Origin: Endobacterium cereale
GTDB taxonomy: Bacteria > Pseudomonadota > Alphaproteobacteria > Rhizobiales > Rhizobiaceae
Reading direction: 5' to 3'
Assembly (NCBI RefSeq): GCF_009617585.1
Contig: NZ_WIXI01000050.1
Span: forward strand, 496,001-560,000
DNA length: 64,000 bases
The position numbers were made by a program, and so were the translations under genes. Shown piece by piece: positions 45,848-54,308 of this stretch. The first letter of the stretch is position 1. Each line of letters starts with the position of its first letter. Under the pieces are notes generated by a model, which had not been told where the DNA came from, did no database searches, and saw only the letters and a program-made list of their open reading frames with translations.

Positions 45848-46231
45848 TCAGGCGACAGATGCGCCTGTCGCTTCGAAGACCGGAGATCTGGGTGGCGGAA
45901 CCGGCGGCGCGAAAAACATTGCGACAAGCCCCCTCTCAGTCGCAATGTCAAAGCAGGTCGCGATCCTGACTGGCCGCACCACCGGAAGGTCCGGCACGAT
46001 CATCGGCATCACCGCGCATGGCGTTTGACCCGCGGCAATCGTGCAGCCGGTTTCACGACACTGATGACCGCCCCGCGCCGCATGCATGGCCACCGGTTCA
46101 TGCCTGACGGCATATTCAAGCTCGACAACGCTGCCGGGCAAGACTGGAGGATGGCTGTCAGCCGTCATCAGCCCATGCGCCAGAACCAGCACGGCCGCGA
46201 ACAGGATAGTGATCCGCTTCAAGGTGGTCAT
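45848..46231 (-). CDS. Secreted small protein of unknown function
   Basis: 127 residues. A hydrophobic signal or anchor (ITILFAAVLVLAHGL) is followed by a soluble part with His- and Cys-containing elements (MHAARGGHQCRETGCTIAAGQTPCAVMP) and a hydrophobic end with PPVPPP. I do not recognise it. Its place directly ahead of a DUF411 gene and its Cys/His/Met content suggest metal handling, as an inference. Confidence 0.6.
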   Translation of the reverse strand: MTTLKRITILFAAVLVLAHGLMTADSHPPVLPGSVVELEYAVRHEPVAMHAARGGHQCRETGCTIAAGQTPCAVMPMIVPDLPVVRPVRIATCFDIATERGLVAMFFAPPVPPPRSPVFEATGASVA

Positions 46232-46332
46232 GCCGGCATGATGTCACTATCGCACGCGCGGATGAAGCGGCGTGGCCACGGACAAATCGGCGCAAGCTTT
46301 CGATCGTCAAGCCGGCGCCGGCCTTACCGTCG

Positions 46333-47001
46333 TCAGATACGCCGGTCGAAAACGGCAAGCGGGCTTTTAAGCCGGTAAAGCGTGGTCGGACGCCGTGCCC
46401 GCTCGGTCTGGCGCTTTTCGCCCTCCACCTCTTCCAGCAGGTTGAGATCGTTGATCTTGCGGCGGAAGGCGCTCTGGTCCAGCCTTTCGCCCATCACCGT
46501 CTCATAGATCGCCTGCAGTTCCGACATGGTAAAAACCTCGGGCAGCAGCCTTGCGGGAATGGTGGAATAGGCGCCCTTGCCGCGCAGCCGTTCCAGTGCC
46601 GCCCGGATGATATCGGCATGGTCGAACGGCAATTCGCCAACAGCGTCGGCCGGTCGCAGGTCCAGCGCCACCCCTGCATTGTCGAGCAGATCCCGCGGCA
46701 CCAGCGCGAAATAGGCGATGGAAACAGACCAGTCGCGGGGATCTCGATTCATGGAGGCAAAGGTCTGCAGCTGTTCGAAAAAGATGCCGCTCAGCCCTGT
46801 CTTGGCCTTGAGGATACGCATCACCGCGCTCTCAGCATTTGCATCCTCCTCGACATGCACATAACCGCCGATCAGCGCGGGCATGTCGGCAAAAGGCTCG
46901 GCTGCGCGCGGCAGTAACGCAACGTGAAGGCGCTCCTCACGCGGCGTCAACAGCACGATATCCACCGTCACGATCGGCCTTGGAAATTCTGTTTCCGCCA
47001 T
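46333..47001 (-). CDS. NrtR-like regulator: degenerate Nudix domain plus winged helix
   Basis: 222 residues from the ATG at 47001. The N-terminal Nudix fold is VTVDIVLLTPREERLHVALLPR then IGGYVHVEEDANAESAVMRILKAKTGL. The catalytic Nudix box (REUXEEXGU) is replaced by MRILKAKTGL, so hydrolysis is unlikely and ligand sensing is likely. The C-terminal part (STIPARLLPEVFTMSELQAIYETVMGERLDQSAFRRKINDLNLLEE, then RPTTLYRLK) is the winged helix of NrtR-type repressors. NrtR senses ADP-ribose and controls NAD genes. No NAD gene is here, so the target is probably the divergent VWA/PurA-like pair. Confidence 0.85.
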   Translation of the reverse strand: MAETEFPRPIVTVDIVLLTPREERLHVALLPRAAEPFADMPALIGGYVHVEEDANAESAVMRILKAKTGLSGIFFEQLQTFASMNRDPRDWSVSIAYFALVPRDLLDNAGVALDLRPADAVGELPFDHADIIRAALERLRGKGAYSTIPARLLPEVFTMSELQAIYETVMGERLDQSAFRRKINDLNLLEEVEGEKRQTERARRPTTLYRLKSPLAVFDRRI

Positions 47002-47082
47002 ATGTTTCAAACCCCTCGCCCGCATGTCCGATCTTCTTCCTTTCATACTCGGCCGGATAAAAAACAACAATTTGCAACATGC

Positions 47083-47108
47083 AACTTGCAAAATACATTT
47101 TGCAAGTT
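47083..47108. promoter_or_regulatory. Palindromic operator for the divergent regulator
   Basis: AACTTGCAAAAT and ATTTTGCAAGTT are perfect 12-base arms around 2 bases. TTGCAA occurs at 47072, 47086 and 47100, exactly 14 bases apart, so a third half-site extends the operator. It lies between the NrtR-like gene and the VWA gene and fits a dimeric winged-helix repressor. Confidence 0.75.
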
Positions 47109-47201
47109 TATATCCGTAGTCAGCGACAGGGCAGCGGTCTCTCAGAGAAACCGCCGCCCCGACGCCCGCAAAACCGAAGGCAGAAGCAAAGGAGTGTTAC
47201 C

Positions 47202-48107
47202 ATGGGTATGGGACGTTTCAGCACGGCCGACTGGGCCGATTACAATGCACGCCACGTCAACGGCCGCAGCCGTTCGGAAGTCTTTGGTGCCACCGGCATG
47301 GACCCGCGTTTCGATCCCGCCGTGTTCGGTTATCGTGAAAGCCGCGACAGCGATTTCAACCCGCTGTCGACGCCGATCATCCTTGCCGCCGATGTCACCG
47401 GCTCGATGGGCATGATCGCGCATGAACTGATGCGCAACGGACTGGTGACGCTGACCTCGGAAATCTACGATCGTCGCCCGGTCACCGACCCGCATATCAT
47501 GGTCGCAGCCGTCGGTGACGCCACCTGCGACAGCGCCCCCTTGCAGGCCACCCAGTTCGAGGCGGATATCTCGCTTGCCAGCCAGATCCGCGGCCTGTGG
47601 CTGGAAGGCGGCGGTGGCGGCAATGACGGCGAAAGTTACAGCGCCGCCCACCTGCTCGCGGCCTTGAAGACCACGACCGACGCCTATGAGAAGCGTGGCC
47701 GCAAGGGTTACCTCTTCACCATCGGCGACGAACCGATCCTCAATGGCCTTACCGGCCCGCAGATCACCCGCATTTTTGGCACGGAAGGCCCGCGCCACGG
47801 CCTGACCGCCCGCCAGTGCCTGGAACTCGCGCAAAAATATTATGATGTCTTTCACATCGTCATCCGCGAGGGCTATGCGTCGATGCGGATGAGCAAGGTG
47901 CTGGAGACGTGGGAGCCGCTCCTGCCCGGCCGCACCTTTGTGCTGGAGGATTATCGCCGGCTCGCCGAACTGGTGGTCTCGATCATCGAGATCAACGAGG
48001 GCCGCGACGCCGACGACGTTGCCGCCAGCTGGGGCGCAGATGCCGGCAACGTTGTTGCGAAGGCGGTGCGGGCGCAGCCTAAGAGAAGGTTTTTGAACTT
48101 TTTCTGA
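47202..48107 (+). CDS. VWA-domain-like protein of unknown function
   Basis: 301 residues from the ATG at 47202, with AAAGGAGTG upstream. After about 55 residues comes ILAADVTGSMGMIAHELM, a MIDAS-like metal motif (DxTxS with Asp64, Thr66 and Ser68). Further strands are VAAVGDATCDSAPLQATQFE, GGGGGNDGESY and GYLFTIGDEP, as expected for a von Willebrand A fold. The C-terminal RRFLNFF may be a short anchor or interaction tail. It is followed after 201 bases by the PurA-like gene, which should share its promoter. The role is unknown. Confidence 0.75.
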   Translation: MGMGRFSTADWADYNARHVNGRSRSEVFGATGMDPRFDPAVFGYRESRDSDFNPLSTPIILAADVTGSMGMIAHELMRNGLVTLTSEIYDRRPVTDPHIMVAAVGDATCDSAPLQATQFEADISLASQIRGLWLEGGGGGNDGESYSAAHLLAALKTTTDAYEKRGRKGYLFTIGDEPILNGLTGPQITRIFGTEGPRHGLTARQCLELAQKYYDVFHIVIREGYASMRMSKVLETWEPLLPGRTFVLEDYRRLAELVVSIIEINEGRDADDVAASWGADAGNVVAKAVRAQPKRRFLNFF

Positions 48108-48130
48108 TGCCTCGACGGTGCGGCATAAAC

Positions 48131-48257
48131 CCTTCTCCCCGTTTTACGGGGAGAAGGTGCCGGCAGGCGGATGAGGGGCAAACGCCTCAAACTCAGCGCC
48201 TGCCCCTCATCCCCTCGCTGCCGCTCCGGACCTTCTCCCCGCACGCAGGGAGAAGAA
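48131..48257. repeat. Compound palindromic repeat element
   Basis: It begins with the same CCTTCTCCCCG hairpin as at 45327 (48131-48157) and ends with a related hairpin (CTTCTCCCCGC.. GGGAGAAG at 48233-48256). Between them GATGAGGGGCA (48170-48180) and TGCCCCTCATC (48200-48210) are inverted. The whole is a mirror-like mosaic in the space between the VWA and PurA-like genes. Confidence 0.75.
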
Positions 48258-48308
48258 GCAAGTCGCCCCCCCTCCTGCACACCACTCCCCAACACAAGGA
48301 GACCACCC

Positions 48309-49517
48309 ATGACCATCCGCGCACAAGCCGTGATCGGCGCCGCCTATGGAGACGAAGGCAAAGGATTGATGGTCGACCGGCTGGCGGCCGCCAGGCAAAA
48401 CGCCGTCGTCGTTCGCAGCAATGGCGGCGCACAGGCGGGTCACACCGTCCTCTCGCCAAGCGGCCAGCGGCATGTATTCCACCATGTCGGCTCGGGCACG
48501 TTTGCCGGTGCAGCCACCCATTTCAGCCGGTTTTTCGTCGCCCAGCCGATGCTGCTTCTCGACGAACTGACGGCGCTGGAAGACCTCGGCTGCCGCCCGC
48601 GCCTCACCAGCGACCCCGACGTATTGGTCACCACGCCCTATGACGTGATCATCAACCAGGCTGTCGAAATGGCGCGTGGTGCCGACCGCCACGGCAGTTG
48701 CGGCCTCGGTTTCGGCGAAACGATCGAGCGCAACCTGCGCCCGGCATTCACGCTCACCATGCGTGACCTGTTCCGCCCGGACCTTTGTGCGCGCCTGATC
48801 GCCATTCGCGATCAGTGGGTGCCGCAGAGACTTGAAACGCTTGGCCTCACGGCCCTGCCCGACGAACTGGCGACAGCCCTCAAGGCCGAAGCCACGCTGC
48901 AGCGCTTCATACAGGATTGCGACGCCACGCTCGATCATGTCTCGCTCTGGCCCGATCGGCGTCTCGCGCAACTGGGCTCGGTCATTTTCGAGGCCGCACA
49001 GGGCCTGCTGCTCGATCAGCATTTTGGCGCCTTTCCGCATGTCACCCGCTCGAATACCGGGCTTGCCAACATGCTGGCCGTTGCCACGGAAGCCGGCATC
49101 GAAAAACTCGACGTCACCTATGCGACACGCATCTACACCACGCGCCATGGCGCCGGGCCGTTGAAAGGTGAAACACCGAAACTGGAAAACATCCGCGTCG
49201 TCGACCCCACGAATGCGCCCAACCAGTGGCAAGGCACGCTGCGCCTCGCCCCGCTTGATCTCGGCATGCTGCGCGGCGCCATTGCCAAGGATCTCGCCTT
49301 GCCCCGTAAGGGCATTGTAGTAAATGCCGGTCTCGCAGTTACATGCCTCGACCAGGCGACCGGACCATATTCAGCCACCGACGGCGACGATATCCTGATG
49401 CTTGATCCCGCCGATGCGGCTTACGCGATCGCGCAGGCGGTCGCCCTGCCGCTGGTTGCGGAAAGCTGGGGGCCAGGCCGTGATGATGTCGGAAGAAACG
49501 TGGATGTGGCGGCGTGA
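48309..49517 (+). CDS. Divergent PurA (adenylosuccinate synthetase) paralogue
   Basis: 402 residues from the ATG at 48309, with AAGGAGACC upstream. PurA joins IMP and aspartate using GTP. Kept features: YGDEGKG (13-19, with catalytic-type Asp15), SNGGAQAGHTV (38-48, with catalytic-type His45), VIFEAAQGLLLDQHFGAFPHVTRSN and TYATRIYTTRHGAGPL. Changed features: the IMP-binding TTGRGIGP-type segment is replaced by GSCGLGFGE, and the GTP-base loop RRCGWxD by QGTLRLAPLD. The protein is also shorter than the usual 430 residues. It should be a ligase-type enzyme, but on a different substrate. It sits in the NrtR-like/VWA unit, not with purine genes. Confidence 0.8.
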   Translation: MTIRAQAVIGAAYGDEGKGLMVDRLAAARQNAVVVRSNGGAQAGHTVLSPSGQRHVFHHVGSGTFAGAATHFSRFFVAQPMLLLDELTALEDLGCRPRLTSDPDVLVTTPYDVIINQAVEMARGADRHGSCGLGFGETIERNLRPAFTLTMRDLFRPDLCARLIAIRDQWVPQRLETLGLTALPDELATALKAEATLQRFIQDCDATLDHVSLWPDRRLAQLGSVIFEAAQGLLLDQHFGAFPHVTRSNTGLANMLAVATEAGIEKLDVTYATRIYTTRHGAGPLKGETPKLENIRVVDPTNAPNQWQGTLRLAPLDLGMLRGAIAKDLALPRKGIVVNAGLAVTCLDQATGPYSATDGDDILMLDPADAAYAIAQAVALPLVAESWGPGRDDVGRNVDVAA

Positions 49518-49657
49518 AGAGGAAGGCAAAATGGTGCAGCGGCGTGCCACTGACCTGAACAATACGCGACTTGGCCGATACTAAAAAATCGTGATTTTTC
49601 ATCCTCGCCCGCTGAGGCGGCGGCGACGCCTTCTGAGCATGCCGCCTCGCCACCCCC

Positions 49658-50935
49658 TTAATCCTGCTCGTAAACCACCCAGGCTTTTTCGAAATTGCGT
49701 GCTGCCAGATCCTCTTCGCGCATCAGCACATAAAGCGCGCCCGGGAAAGGATACCCCGTCGCCTCGTCAGTGCCGATCTGCAGCACCAGATGCCAATCCT
49801 TGCCGCCAGCCAGCAGGCGCTTGCCTTCGTCGGTCTGAAACGCCTCACCGCTACCGGCGTCGAGCCCGTTCGAAGCGAACTGGCTCATTGCCTGCATGCC
49901 GGACTGGATGGCACGCGGCCAGCCGCCAAGCTGATGGTTGCCGCCCTCGATCGCAGTCGGCCATCCCAGAGAAAACAACCAGCCCGAATAGGTGGAAACG
50001 TCATCGCCATTGATCTCGCCAACGACGTCCCAGCCTGAATCGCCGACCGGCACCGTCGTCACTACCGAACGCGGCGTCATTGCCGCGGCCTTCAGGCTGG
50101 CAGTGCCTGGAAAATCGGCCAGTTCCTTCGGCAGCGGCTTGCGCTCCAGATCGGCAACTGGCGTGTCATCATAAATGACCTTCCAGCCCGCCTTGCCGCG
50201 CGGCTCGTAGCTCGCCGGCAGAACCGGCATGTCGTAGAAGAACAGAAGACGTCCCGTCACCGGCAGCACCTTGTCGAAACCCGGCTCTTTTGCCATAGCG
50301 GCCAGATCCACCTGCGCGATGAACGGCAACGGATAGGGCTTTGCCACGATTTCCGCCAGCATGCGCTGTTCGGCGGCGGCCTTGGCGGCTGCGTCCGGCG
50401 GAAGGCCTGTCATCCCCTCCAGATCCTTTTCATCTATCTCCGCGCCGGCATCTTTCATGATCTTCAGCGTCGATGCCTTTACCTCATCATTGGCGCGCTT
50501 GCGCTCGGCCACGAAAGCCTTGCCTTCGGCCTCCGGCATCCATGGCGGCGCGATCCCGGCATCACCATAGAGATTGGCGGCATCGGCATTGAACTGCGCA
50601 GCGAGTGTTTCCGCGCTGTCATAGGCCGGCCGCACCGGCCATTCGACACCTTTGGGCAGATCCGGCAGGCCGCCGACCTTCGACGCACCAGGTGCCAGCG
50701 TCGCCTCGTCGGACGCCTTGGTATCCAGCACGATCCCGTCGCGTGCCACCTTGATGATCGCCTCGACGCCCGCGGCAGACATGCCCGCCTCTGTCAGCCG
50801 GTCAGACAATTCGTCCCTTGAGGACGGCAGCGCCATGACCTCATCTTGCTCCTGCGCCAGTACGGCATGAGGGATCATCATGGAAACGCAGGCAAACAGG
50901 CTGCCGGCGAGAGCGAGATGGAAACGGCGGGACAT
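49658..50935 (-). CDS. Secreted YwqG-like (DUF1963) protein
   Basis: 425 residues with a signal peptide ending near residue 27 (HAVLAQEQD). YwqG-type features: SKVGGLPDLPKGVEWPVRP, then PFIAQVDLAAMAKEPGFDKVLPVTGRLLFFYDM, and a closing HQLGGWPRAIQSGMQ followed by WHLVLQIGTDEATGYPFPGALYVLMREEDLAARNFEKAWVVYEQD. Long insertions separate these. The role is unknown. A second paralogue lacking the signal peptide is at 52712. The two proteins end almost identically. Confidence 0.82.
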   Translation of the reverse strand: MSRRFHLALAGSLFACVSMMIPHAVLAQEQDEVMALPSSRDELSDRLTEAGMSAAGVEAIIKVARDGIVLDTKASDEATLAPGASKVGGLPDLPKGVEWPVRPAYDSAETLAAQFNADAANLYGDAGIAPPWMPEAEGKAFVAERKRANDEVKASTLKIMKDAGAEIDEKDLEGMTGLPPDAAAKAAAEQRMLAEIVAKPYPLPFIAQVDLAAMAKEPGFDKVLPVTGRLLFFYDMPVLPASYEPRGKAGWKVIYDDTPVADLERKPLPKELADFPGTASLKAAAMTPRSVVTTVPVGDSGWDVVGEINGDDVSTYSGWLFSLGWPTAIEGGNHQLGGWPRAIQSGMQAMSQFASNGLDAGSGEAFQTDEGKRLLAGGKDWHLVLQIGTDEATGYPFPGALYVLMREEDLAARNFEKAWVVYEQD

Positions 50936-51120
50936 GGTCGGCTCCTCGGGCGGGTCGCGGGATCAAAAAAGCAGTGCCGTGACTCGTGCGGCAAGATCAA
51001 GTCGCAGCCGGCTTGCGCGCTCAAGGTGAAGGGTTTGCGACAGATGCTGCGAAAGACTTGAAATATCCCGCATTTGGCCAAGATAGGCGGCGGGCATTGG
51101 TTGGAACGGGCATTTTCAAC

Positions 51121-52668
51121 ATGGTTTTACGCAGGGTTCGGACCGGTTTTTTCCTGTCATCATTGATTACGGCATGTGTTCTTTCACCTGCCATTGTAGG
51201 TGCCCAATCCGGGCTTTTTGGTTTCCTTACCAGCAACTCGTCCGTTTCCTGCAAGCCCCGTGACCGCGCCTGCATTCTGGATGCCGCGCTCGATATCACC
51301 ATCAAAAATTTTGAAAGCCGCGAGGTGCCCGAAAACACCCGCCCCCATGCCGAGCGGGGTGGCAAACTGCTCGCACTCGTGCCGGAAAGCGATCAGCCTG
51401 CCGTGCGCGAGCGCTGGCAGAAAGCCGGAGCGGACGAACAATTTCTGGCCGACCTCACCGAATACCAGATGCAGGCCGCTCCGACGGACTGGATTACGGT
51501 CGATGTTGTCACGACCGCGCTTGAAACACAGTCCTCTCCCAACGGCACAAAGCTTTCCGATTTCCTCGATTTCGCCTTCAAGGCCCTCTTGGAAAACGAC
51601 CCCGACGGCGCACTCGAGCTGTTCGACCAGCATGTCGAAACCATCTGGTACAAGTCCTACAGCACCATGGCGGTGATTTTCGACTGGATGGCAAACAATC
51701 ACATGGATGCGATCGAAAGTTATGCCGGCGAATACAAGCTGCCGAAATCCACCTTCTATGATCCGCGCGACGGCCTGAGCCAGGCCGCTGCAACGCTCTG
51801 CGGGCGCGGCGACACGGAGGATGGCGAGCGCCTGCTGACCATTCTGGAGCGTGACAAACAGAAATGGCAACCCGATCGCGACATGCAGGCAATGGACTGG
51901 TCGCGCATGACCACCGGCATTCTCGCCTGCCGTGGCGAGGCAGCGGCACTCGCGCTGGTCGACCCGGTATTGCAACAGATGCAGGCCGACCTCAAACGCG
52001 CCGAGGCCATCAAGGTCGACAGCGAGCGAGAATTCGTCATGGGCGTCATCCGCAGCCGTGTCGCCGAAAGCATGATCCAGCCGATCACGCTTCACATGAT
52101 GGAAGACAACCGCCGTGACGAGGCAATGAAAGTCTTTGTGCGTCTGCCGGTACAGCAATCAACGATGACGCTGGGCGATGTCGCCAAAGGCCCGACAGCC
52201 ATGCAGTTCCCCGAGCAATCCTTCAACGAGTTTCTGGATCTGCATCGCAACGACGGCTTTTACAGCAGCGATCCGGCAAAGTCGCTGACATGGTATGTCG
52301 AGACCCATGATCCACATGCCTCCGGCAATCTCGACTACGAGATGGATGCAGTCGAGATCGCCGGAAAAATCTGGCAAAGCGATATCTCCCGGCGCGCGGC
52401 TGAAAAAATCCTGAAGACGCTTGCCGAAAAGGCCGAGAAACAACCCGACCTTCACCGCGACGATCTCGATCTCGCCCGCCTGCAGCTCGCCGGTTTCGGA
52501 AAACGGCTGCAGGGCTGCGATGTCACGGATGATTTCCTCAACACCATCCTCGCTCGCATCCCCGGCTACAAATATGGTGAACAGCGCAGCAACGTGCTGA
52601 TCGATTACATCCGTTATCTCGACACTCCGGCGGCAACATCAAAAACCGGCATTTGCCTGCTGCAATAG
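51121..52668 (+). CDS. Secreted protein of unknown function
   Basis: 515 residues from the ATG at 51121. The frame is open to 50986, but the signal peptide MVLRRVRTGFFLSSLITACVLSPAIVGAQ starts at 51121. The mature part is helical, with a repeated short-repeat style (SQAAATLCGRGDTEDGERLLTILERDKQKW, MTTGILACRGEAAALALVDPVLQQM), like a TPR-type solenoid. Cys pairs near the start (SCKPRDRACILDAAL) may form a disulfide. I do not recognise a family. It is flanked by two YwqG-like genes and is 43 bases ahead of the second, so it may be in one operon with it. Confidence 0.75.
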   Translation: MVLRRVRTGFFLSSLITACVLSPAIVGAQSGLFGFLTSNSSVSCKPRDRACILDAALDITIKNFESREVPENTRPHAERGGKLLALVPESDQPAVRERWQKAGADEQFLADLTEYQMQAAPTDWITVDVVTTALETQSSPNGTKLSDFLDFAFKALLENDPDGALELFDQHVETIWYKSYSTMAVIFDWMANNHMDAIESYAGEYKLPKSTFYDPRDGLSQAAATLCGRGDTEDGERLLTILERDKQKWQPDRDMQAMDWSRMTTGILACRGEAAALALVDPVLQQMQADLKRAEAIKVDSEREFVMGVIRSRVAESMIQPITLHMMEDNRRDEAMKVFVRLPVQQSTMTLGDVAKGPTAMQFPEQSFNEFLDLHRNDGFYSSDPAKSLTWYVETHDPHASGNLDYEMDAVEIAGKIWQSDISRRAAEKILKTLAEKAEKQPDLHRDDLDLARLQLAGFGKRLQGCDVTDDFLNTILARIPGYKYGEQRSNVLIDYIRYLDTPAATSKTGICLLQ

Positions 52669-52711
52669 TTTTCCGTCCAAAAACCCTTTCCCCATCGACA
52701 GGTTAACACCA

Positions 52712-53773
52712 ATGACCACGACGCCATTTCCCGAAACCCGCGAAGCGCTCAGCCTGTCGCTGCAAGACGCAGGTTTCGACATGCCGGTTGTCGAGCATCT
52801 GACGGCGCAGGCTCGTCCGGCCATACTGCTTGTCACTTCTGGCTTCGGGGAAACGGAACCGCCGCTTGGCACATCAAGGCTCGGTGGACGGCCTGACCTG
52901 CCGCCGGACATGGCATGGCCCACGCGCCCGCCCTATCCGGACGCCGAAGCTCGCGCCGGATATCATCGCCGCGAGGCGGAGCGACTGCTGGCCGATTCCG
53001 GAAAACCGCGGTCATGGATGACGCCGGAACAGGGAGAGCGTTTTTCAAAGGAGCACCGGGACAAGGCGGACGCCATCGAGAGCGAGTTTCCACTCGCCTT
53101 TTTCGGCCAGTTCGATCTCGCCGACCTGTCGCAGCAACCGGGTTTCGATCTCGCCTTCCCCGATGAAGGCCGGCTTCTGGTCTTTTACGATTTCTGGGAA
53201 CAGCCCGAGGATTTCACGCCGGCCGCCTCGGTCGGCTGGAAGGTCGTGTGGGATAAGACACCGGCATCAGACCTCGTCCGGGCGCCCTTCCCCGCAGCCC
53301 TCACGGCAATCTCGGATGACGACTGGTCTTCCATATTCAAGCCCGCCCACATCACCGGCAAAACGGTCCTCACACCCATTCCGCCAAACGACAAGGGCTG
53401 GAATGCATTTCCGCTCGATGACGACGAGGCGCTGGAAGATTACCACGAATGGCTGTCGCAGTTCGGCACGCCGGATATGCAAGGCCGTGCCAACCACCAG
53501 TTCGGTGGCTTCCCGCAAACTCTGCAGAACGGCCTGCAGGCGAGAAGCCAACTCGCCGCCAATGGCATCGATTGCGGCAGCGGCGACGCATGGCGCACAC
53601 CCGAGGCGCAGGCGCTCCTCGCATCCGCAAACGACTGGCGGCTTGTGCTGCAGATCGGTGTCGATGCCCATACCGGAATGAAGCCGCCCGGCGCCTATTA
53701 CGTGCTAATGCGCGATCAGGATATTGCGGCTCGAAATTTCGATCGCGCCCGCGTCACCTATCAATGTGATTGA
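52712..53773 (+). CDS. Cytoplasmic YwqG-like (DUF1963) protein
   Basis: 353 residues with no signal peptide. YwqG features are the same as in the secreted paralogue: SRLGGRPDLPPDMAWPTRP, FFGQFDLADLSQQPGFDLAFPDEGRLLVFYDFW, ANHQFGGFPQTLQNGLQ and the closing LVLQIGVDAHTGMKPPGAYYVLMRDQDIAARNFDRARVTYQCD. It is a gene copy with a different N-terminus, so one protein of the pair is exported and the other stays inside. YwqG-like proteins have been grouped with immunity proteins of polymorphic toxin systems, but a function is not proven. Confidence 0.82.
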   Translation: MTTTPFPETREALSLSLQDAGFDMPVVEHLTAQARPAILLVTSGFGETEPPLGTSRLGGRPDLPPDMAWPTRPPYPDAEARAGYHRREAERLLADSGKPRSWMTPEQGERFSKEHRDKADAIESEFPLAFFGQFDLADLSQQPGFDLAFPDEGRLLVFYDFWEQPEDFTPAASVGWKVVWDKTPASDLVRAPFPAALTAISDDDWSSIFKPAHITGKTVLTPIPPNDKGWNAFPLDDDEALEDYHEWLSQFGTPDMQGRANHQFGGFPQTLQNGLQARSQLAANGIDCGSGDAWRTPEAQALLASANDWRLVLQIGVDAHTGMKPPGAYYVLMRDQDIAARNFDRARVTYQCD

Positions 53774-53871
53774 GCGCTATTGCCGCCAGGCCGCTTTTCC
53801 GACCTGCCGCGATCCTGTAGCCTGCCGATGGGCGCCCCATGCGATACGGGAGAATGGCCGTGGCGACATCG

Positions 53872-54192
53872 ATGATTCTGAGAAAATGGACCGCCAGCAT
53901 CCGCACTTTAGATGTGGAGGCTTACACTCGTTACGTGGAAACGACCGGTGCCGGCGACTACCGGACGACCGCCGGCTATCTCGGCCATCAGATCGTGGTA
54001 CGCACGATCGGTGACGGCACGAGCGAGTTTTCGACACTCAGCTGGTGGAGCAGCATGGAAGACATCAAGGCGTTTGCCGGTGAAAACCCGGAAATCGCCC
54101 GATATTACCCAGAGGACGACAAATATCTGCTGACCCGCCCGGAAACGGTGGAGCATTACCATGTCGTGTCCGGCGCGCATCCTCCCGGTTGA
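53872..54192 (+). CDS. Antibiotic biosynthesis monooxygenase-like (dimeric alpha/beta barrel) protein
   Basis: 106 residues if started at MILRKW (53872). Earlier in-frame ATGs at 53854 and 53839 are possible, and none has a good ribosome site. MILRKWTASIRTLDVEAYTRYVETTG, STLSWWSSMEDIKAFAGENPEIARYYPEDDKYLLTRPETVEHYHVV is typical of small ABM-fold proteins of proteobacteria. The family often acts on quinone-like substrates, but the function here is unknown. It is convergent with the SDR gene. Confidence 0.72.
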   Translation: MILRKWTASIRTLDVEAYTRYVETTGAGDYRTTAGYLGHQIVVRTIGDGTSEFSTLSWWSSMEDIKAFAGENPEIARYYPEDDKYLLTRPETVEHYHVVSGAHPPG

Positions 54193-54272
54193 CGACAACC
54201 GTTTTGTGCGTCTTACCGCCAATGCCCTGCCCGCTCTAGGCCGGCAGGGCCGAGCGGACAGGATTTGTCAAA

Positions 54273-54292
54273 TGCCATCAGTCCTGATGGCA
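54273..54292. terminator. Perfect palindrome between convergent genes
   Basis: TGCCATCAG and CTGATGGCA are perfect 9-base arms around TC, 80 bases after the ABM-like stop and 17 bases after the SDR stop. There is no T run, so a transcription stop is possible but not clear. A second weak hairpin lies at about 54228-54250. Confidence 0.4.
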
Positions 54293-54308
54293 GTCAGGCT
54301 GGGGACGA

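Noticed and set aside
44732..46378. 548-residue plus-strand open frame
   Set aside because: It overlaps the universal stress protein gene in another frame and runs antisense to the DUF411 gene. Composition is that of a shadow frame.
49584..49599. Terminator candidate after the PurA-like gene
   Set aside because: AAAAATC/GATTTTT is a weak AT-only hairpin with a 2-base loop and no GC stem. Too weak to list as a feature.
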